Source: Deinococcus sp.
Lineage (GTDB): Bacteria; Deinococcota; Deinococci; Deinococcales; Deinococcaceae
Direction: 5' to 3'
DNA: 16,827 nucleotides
Assembly: GCF_025362455.1 (NCBI RefSeq)
Contig: NZ_JANYGJ010000098.1
Location: forward strand, 1 to 16,827
Shown piece after piece: positions 13,777-16,827 of the stretch. A program made the position numbers and the translations under genes. How positions within the stretch are numbered: the stretch's first letter is position 1; the number at the start of each line of letters is the position of its first letter. Under the pieces are notes generated by a model. It saw nothing but the letters and a program-made list of their open reading frames with translations. It did no database searches and was not told the origin of the DNA.

Positions 13777-16020
13777 TCACGGCGAGCCTGGTGAGACCTG
13801 ACTGTTTGGGGTCTGGCTGGTTGAGGTCTGGTTGGTTGAGGTCTGGTTGGTTGGGGTCTGGTTGGTTGGGGTCTGGCTGGACGGTGCATCGACCGGCGAA
13901 CCGGGGACGGGATTGCGGAGCGTCACACCCGGCGCGGGCACGGCGGCGCCGCCGACCCGGATCAGGCCGGGCGGCAGCGGCAGGCTGGTCCTCGAATGTC
14001 CCAGTGTGCGTAGAAACCCGATTTCACGGCAGGCGGCCTGGTGACGGTAGAGGTCGGTGGGCACGGCACTGACACCCGCCGGGTCGCCCAGCCAGACGCC
14101 CATGGCGTAGTCGGGCGTGACTCCGGCGCACCAGGTATCCCGCACGTCGTCGCTGGTGCCGGACTTGGCGCCCAGTTCCACGGCGCTGCCGAGCAGGCCA
14201 GCGAAGACACCGGGCCGCAGGAACTTGACGTGCGAGGCGCCCCCAGACACCGCGCCCAGCAGCAAGTCGTAGGTCTCAAAGGCCACGCCCTCGTCCCACA
14301 GCCGGGTGCAACTCGCCTCCGGCAGCGGCAGGCGGCGCCCGGAGAGGTCGTAGGCGGCGGCGATCAGATGCGGGCGGCAGCGCACGCCACCCGACGCGAA
14401 AGAGCTGTACGCCGAGGCCACCGCCAGCGGCGAGGCCCGCCAGGTGCCCAGCGCCGGGCTGGAGCGGTTGCCCTCGTCGGGCTGGTAGTCCACGGCTCTG
14501 AGCACGGCGGCCAGCGCGTCGGCACGCGGCAGGCCGACCTGCACCGCCACGGTGTTGAGCGAGCGCATGTTGGCCTCGCGGACGCTCACGGCGCGGTTCA
14601 GGAAGGTGCCGGTGTTGTTGCCGACCGTCTGGCCGTAGTAGCTGGTGGGCTCGTCGCGCAGGCTGCTGAGTTGCGTCAGCGCCCCGGTTCCCTGGCCGAA
14701 AGCGGCGGCGTAGAGCAGCGGCTTGACGGTGCTGGCCACACTTCGCCGGGCGGTGGTAGCCCACTGGCGCCCCGGATCGCTGCTGGGCTCTCCCCCGCTG
14801 CTGCTGGCCAGCGCGATGATCTCGCCGCCCTGGTTCACCACGGCGGCGCCCTCGGCGGTGGCAGCGCTGCCCGCGCCGGTACGGGCCAGCCGGGCGCTCA
14901 GTTCACGCTGCGCCCCGGCGTCCACGGTCAGCGCGACGGTGGCGACCCGCGCCGGGGACAGGCCGCCTGCACGCAACTCGCGCTTGACGACCGACTGCAA
15001 ACTCCAGGCCGGATCGGGGGCGCTGCGAAAATCCGGGTTGCGGCTGGCCCGCGCCACGCTCAGGTCGGGGCCGCTCCCGGCGTACTCGACGCGCCACAGC
15101 GACGGCTGGATGGGTTCGGAGACGGCGGCCAGGTACTCGCCCTCCGAGATCAGGTCGTGTGTTTTCAGGATGCGCAGGGTGAGCAACTGCTGCGCCCGCG
15201 TGGCCCGGAACTGCTCGGTGGCGTCTTCGGGTGGGGTCTGCTCGGTCACCAGGTAGCTGCTGGGGCGCGGCAACAGACCCACCAGGTAGGCGCTCTGGGC
15301 CAGGCTCAGGTCGCTCGCCCGGACCCCGAAGATGATCCGGGCGGCGTCGTGGATGCCCCGGCGCTGGCCGATGCCCAGCCAGGGCAGGCTGTTGACGCTC
15401 ATTTCCAGCACCTCGGACTTGCTGTAGCGCAGGCTCAGCAGCGGAGAGAGCACGTACTCGCTCGCCTTGCGCAGCAGCCCGGCCAGGTCGCGCTCCAGCC
15501 CGCTGCGGTTGGTGTCGTAATCGAAATGCCCGGCCAGCACGTCGTTTTTCAGGAGCTGCATGGTGATGGTGCTGCCGCCAGCCCGGCTGAGCAGCGAGCC
15601 CGGAATCCGCCCTGGGTCAATGCCGGGGTGCTGGAAGTAGCGCACGTCCTCTTTGGCCAGGTAAGCCAGCAAAAACCCCGGCGACACCTGCGAGAGCGGC
15701 AGCGCCAGTGTTTCGCGGCAGCGCACCGGGTTGCTGACGGTCTGCTGGCCGGGCCTGGCGATGTCGTCGCAGTGGTCGATGACGCCCAGATCCTGCCCGC
15801 TGCGGTCCTGCACCCGGATCGGCGAGATGGTGTTCTGAAGGTTCCAGGCGCGGCCCATCGAGCCGGTGAACACGGCGCCTGAGAGCCCGGTGAGCAGCGT
15901 CAGCAGCACCAGGGCGCCCAGTGCCGCAAACGTCAGCCGCAGTGCTCGCCACAGCGGATGCAGGGGCCGGGGCGAGTCCAGTCCGGCCAGCAGCGAGCCC
16001 GGCGATGGGGAGCGGGTCAA
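13777..16020 (-). CDS. Class A penicillin-binding protein (GT51 transglycosylase plus transpeptidase)
   Basis: A 747-aa bifunctional cell-wall synthase. A membrane anchor is at about 27-51. The GT51 domain shows AKEDVRYFQHPG (catalytic Glu124), GGSTITMQLLKN (149-159; Met instead of the usual Gln at 154), RKASEYVLS and YSKSEVLEMSVN. The transpeptidase domain has SxxK as STVK with nucleophile Ser430, SLN at 487-489, and KSGTS at 619-623 in place of KTGT. The C-terminus ends in a Pro/Thr/Asn/Gln tail with TNQTP/TNQTS repeats (about 715-738). The start is taken as TTG at 16018-16020, overlapping the stop of the preceding small gene as TTGA; upstream in-frame sequence overlaps that gene and looks non-coding. 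It acts in the cytoplasmic membrane, polymerising and cross-linking peptidoglycan. Its linkage to a vWA protein and an unknown membrane protein is unusual. Confidence 0.92.
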   Translation of the reverse strand: MTRSPSPGSLLAGLDSPRPLHPLWRALRLTFAALGALVLLTLLTGLSGAVFTGSMGRAWNLQNTISPIRVQDRSGQDLGVIDHCDDIARPGQQTVSNPVRCRETLALPLSQVSPGFLLAYLAKEDVRYFQHPGIDPGRIPGSLLSRAGGSTITMQLLKNDVLAGHFDYDTNRSGLERDLAGLLRKASEYVLSPLLSLRYSKSEVLEMSVNSLPWLGIGQRRGIHDAARIIFGVRASDLSLAQSAYLVGLLPRPSSYLVTEQTPPEDATEQFRATRAQQLLTLRILKTHDLISEGEYLAAVSEPIQPSLWRVEYAGSGPDLSVARASRNPDFRSAPDPAWSLQSVVKRELRAGGLSPARVATVALTVDAGAQRELSARLARTGAGSAATAEGAAVVNQGGEIIALASSSGGEPSSDPGRQWATTARRSVASTVKPLLYAAAFGQGTGALTQLSSLRDEPTSYYGQTVGNNTGTFLNRAVSVREANMRSLNTVAVQVGLPRADALAAVLRAVDYQPDEGNRSSPALGTWRASPLAVASAYSSFASGGVRCRPHLIAAAYDLSGRRLPLPEASCTRLWDEGVAFETYDLLLGAVSGGASHVKFLRPGVFAGLLGSAVELGAKSGTSDDVRDTWCAGVTPDYAMGVWLGDPAGVSAVPTDLYRHQAACREIGFLRTLGHSRTSLPLPPGLIRVGGAAVPAPGVTLRNPVPGSPVDAPSSQTPTNQTPTNQTSTNQTSTSQTPNSQVSPGSP
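13805..13880 (-). repeat. 15-bp tandem repeat in the PBP tail
   Basis: About five units of GTCTGGYTGGTTGRG (plus strand) encode a repeating TNQTP/TNQTS pattern at the C-terminus of the PBP, just before its stop. The unit is a multiple of three, so changes in copy number keep the frame. Confidence 0.9.
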
Positions 16021-16310
16021 CGGCCCAGGCCCGAAATCGCCTGGCCCACCGCCGCGAACTGCGCCTCGCGGGTGAGCTGGTTGTGCAGCGCCGCGCCGCC
16101 GATCAGCAGCGTGACGATCAGGCCCAGCGCCGCCAGTGCGTCGACCGCCCGGCCACCCCACAGCGTCGTCGGTGTTCGAGCTGGCCGCGTGCGGCGCGGC
16201 CCAGGGCGCCTCGAGCGTCCACCAGGGCGACGGAGCTCATCGGGCTTACCGGGACGGAGCCCGTCGAAGGGGCCACTGGAATAGGGCCGGGGCTTGTGGA
16301 CGAACCGCAT
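16017..16310 (-). CDS. Small single-span membrane protein, first gene of the PBP operon
   Basis: A 97-aa protein of no recognised family. The N-terminal half is Arg/Pro-rich and basic (SRRPGPRRTRPARTP). One membrane span follows at about 57-74 (ALAALGLIVTLLIGGAAL), then a short C-terminal segment (HNQLTREAQFAAVGQAISGL). The charge layout suggests an N-in, C-out orientation. Its stop overlaps the TTG start of the PBP (TTGA at 16017-16020), so the two are probably translationally coupled. The ATG at 16308-16310 has no ribosome site, but TAGACT lies six bases upstream, which fits a leaderless transcript. It could be an accessory or anchoring factor for the PBP; this rests on linkage only. Confidence 0.7.
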   Translation of the reverse strand: MRFVHKPRPYSSGPFDGLRPGKPDELRRPGGRSRRPGPRRTRPARTPTTLWGGRAVDALAALGLIVTLLIGGAALHNQLTREAQFAAVGQAISGLGR

Positions 16311-16316
16311 AGGCCC

Positions 16317-16349
16317 AGTCTAGAGCGGCGATTCTGAGATTTCCGTCAA
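16317..16349 (-). promoter_or_regulatory. Candidate promoter of the PBP-vWA operon, possibly leaderless
   Basis: On the minus strand TAGACT (16317-16322) lies six bases before the ATG at 16310, so transcription would begin at or next to the start codon. TTGACG (16344-16349) is a good -35 sequence, but the spacing is 21 bp, longer than usual. The -10 candidate is therefore plausible and the pair uncertain. Confidence 0.35.
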
Positions 16350-16350
16350 C

Positions 16351-16384
16351 CTTTGGGATGAGGCGGGCTTTGGGATGAGGTGGG
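16351..16384 (+). repeat. 17-bp tandem duplication
   Basis: Two adjacent copies of CTTTGGGATGAGGYGGG with one mismatch lie in the gap between the operon's first gene and the remnant at 16435-16567. The same gap (16311-16434) also begins a second 17-bp-period repeat at 16420. Confidence 0.85.
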
Positions 16385-16419
16385 GTCGGACGAGGGTGGG
16401 TAAGACCGAGACGGTGCGT

Positions 16420-16450
16420 ATTTGCTGATGGGACTCATTTGCTGATCGGA
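16420..16450 (+). repeat. 17-bp-period direct repeat over the 3' end of the gene remnant
   Basis: ATTTGCTGAT occurs at 16420-16429 and 16437-16446 with similar following bases (13 of 14 match). The second copy contains the last codons of the remnant at 16435-16567, so the repeat duplicates the end of that gene beyond its stop codon. Confidence 0.65.
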
Positions 16451-16567
16451 TAGAAATACGCGCTGAAACCCGACAACGGATTGACCGCGTGCCCCTCCAC
16501 CCAGACCTGCTCGGCGGTGAAGTGCTGCGGCTGGTAAATGGGCACCCCAACTCGCAGCGGCGTCAAC
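16435..16567 (-). pseudogene. 3' remnant of a gene cut by MITE copy 3, possibly a peptide-binding ABC transporter protein
   Basis: The minus strand has an open frame of about 43 codons running from the edge of the 123-bp element to a TGA at 16435-16437. It reads TPLRVGVPIYQPQHFTAEQV, then WVEGHAVNPLSGFSAYFYPI and SK. The pattern 'VPIYQP ... V-x-G-x-x-x-NP ... YFYPISK' resembles the extreme C-terminus of family 5 extracellular solute-binding proteins of peptide ABC transporters, but this is too short to be sure. Everything upstream is absent, removed or displaced by the mobile elements. No start or promoter remains. Confidence 0.55.
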
Positions 16568-16569
16568 TA

Positions 16570-16692
16570 GAGCAGATGTCATAAAAAGGGTCTTTTTATG
16601 ACCGAGCGGAGCGAGTAGTTTTAACTGAGCAGGACGCAGAATGGAGGCGCGGGGAGGCTGTTTTCCCCGTGGCGTAATTCGGAGTACTGCTC
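16570..16692 (+). mobile_element. 123-bp MITE-like element, copy 3
   Basis: A full-length copy flanked by intact TA on both sides (16568-16569, 16693-16694), with GAGCAG ... CTGCTC ends and both internal stems. It differs from copy 2 at one visible base (TAGTTTT against TAGTGTT), so these two are recent relatives. It interrupts a gene on its left and abuts an IS630-type element on its right through the shared TA. Confidence 0.88.
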
Positions 16693-16694
16693 TA

Positions 16695-16827
16695 GTACAT
16701 TGATTCTGAATTTATGATATCCTAAGTGATGCCAAGACGAAAGCAGATTCACCCAGTTGAATTGACCCTGGAACAGCAGCACATTCTCGAAGAGCTTACC
16801 AGTAAGGGCGCTATTCAGGTTCGTGTC
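16695..16827 (+). mobile_element. Second IS630-type element, left part (runs off the window)
   Basis: The region following the TA at 16693-16694 leads after 34 bp (GTACATTGATTCTGAATTTA onward) into a transposase start. Its end is unlike that of the miniature element or the left-edge element, so it belongs to a different lineage. The exact left boundary is inferred from the TA shared with copy 3. Confidence 0.45.
16729..16827 (+). CDS. IS630-type transposase, N-terminal part (runs off the window)
   Basis: Thirty-three codons are present, starting at ATG 16729 and continuing beyond the window: MPRRKQIHPVELTLEQQHIL then EELTSKGAIQVRV. The 'L-T-x-E-Q ... L-E-E-L-T-x-K-G-x-x-x-x-R' pattern is typical of the N-terminus of one IS630 subgroup. 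AAGTG directly before the ATG is not a convincing ribosome site. The catalytic part is not visible, so it may be intact or broken. Confidence 0.7.
   Translation, partial: MPRRKQIHPVELTLEQQHILEELTSKGAIQVRV

Noticed and set aside
13805..13880. Possible CRISPR-like array
   Set aside because: Units are directly adjacent 15-mers without spacers and encode an in-frame pentapeptide repeat in the PBP.
14041..15882. A 613-codon open frame on the plus strand
   Set aside because: Antisense to the PBP gene, whose catalytic motifs are all in the minus-strand frame; composition is that of a shadow frame.
16317..16330. Fragment of a fourth MITE end (TCTAGAGCGGCG)
   Set aside because: Only TCTAGAGC matches; the following bases do not resemble the element, and the motif overlaps the candidate operon promoter, so chance is likelier.
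138..16692. The whole segment between MITE copies as one composite transposon
   Set aside because: All copies are in the same orientation, copy 1 is more diverged than copies 2 and 3, and no flanking duplication outside the pair can be shown. Independent insertions explain the pattern.

Overview
This is a high-GC bacterial window. Its coding style (GC-rich third positions, GTG/TTG starts, tightly packed genes, a possible leaderless start), its secreted lipoproteins with discoidin modules and its protein content suggest a Deinococcus-like organism. That assignment is an inference from gene content and composition, not proven by a marker gene. No rRNA, tRNA or CRISPR array was seen.

Layout. 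Both edges carry the 5' ends of two different IS630-type transposase genes (1-113 minus; 16729-16827 plus). Three copies of one 123-bp TA-flanked miniature element (MITE-like) lie at 138-260, 11323-11445 and 16570-16692, all in the same orientation. The first and third directly abut the edge elements through a shared TA. The first copy has replaced the DNA-binding end of a LacI-family regulator (remnant 262-1083). An intact, closely related LacI paralogue follows (1245-2294) with a good promoter. The third copy cuts off a gene on its left, leaving a short 3' remnant (16435-16567).

Region 2680-8370 is a minus-strand carbohydrate locus of three lipoprotein genes that share a discoidin (F5/8 type C) module: a large discoidin-CBM42-beta-helix protein (5644-8370), a GH128-like glycosidase with a C-terminal discoidin domain (4116-5468), and a broken relative of the large protein (2680-3631) that has lost its middle. 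With the adjacent LacI genes this looks like a regulated extracellular polysaccharide system. Beta-1,3-glucan is the likeliest substrate because GH128 is a beta-1,3-glucanase family; that is inference.

Region 8371-8916 is a gene-free stretch with direct repeats and palindromes. It is followed by a membrane-bound GGDEF-EAL cyclic-di-GMP enzyme on the plus strand (8917-11295) with all visible catalytic motifs intact and an unusual alanine/valine tail.

Region 11451-16310 is a compact minus-strand operon of four genes linked by overlaps or a 20-bp gap: a 97-aa single-span membrane protein, a class A penicillin-binding protein, an exported von Willebrand factor A protein, and a four-span membrane protein of no recognised family. 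This PBP-vWA-membrane protein set is the best candidate here for an undescribed module, probably concerned with the cell envelope.

A recurring theme is short tandem duplication with a period of 15-19 bp, seen at eight places both between and inside genes, which suggests an active slippage or microhomology process. The broken lipoprotein gene also has a 5-bp microhomology at its deletion joint.
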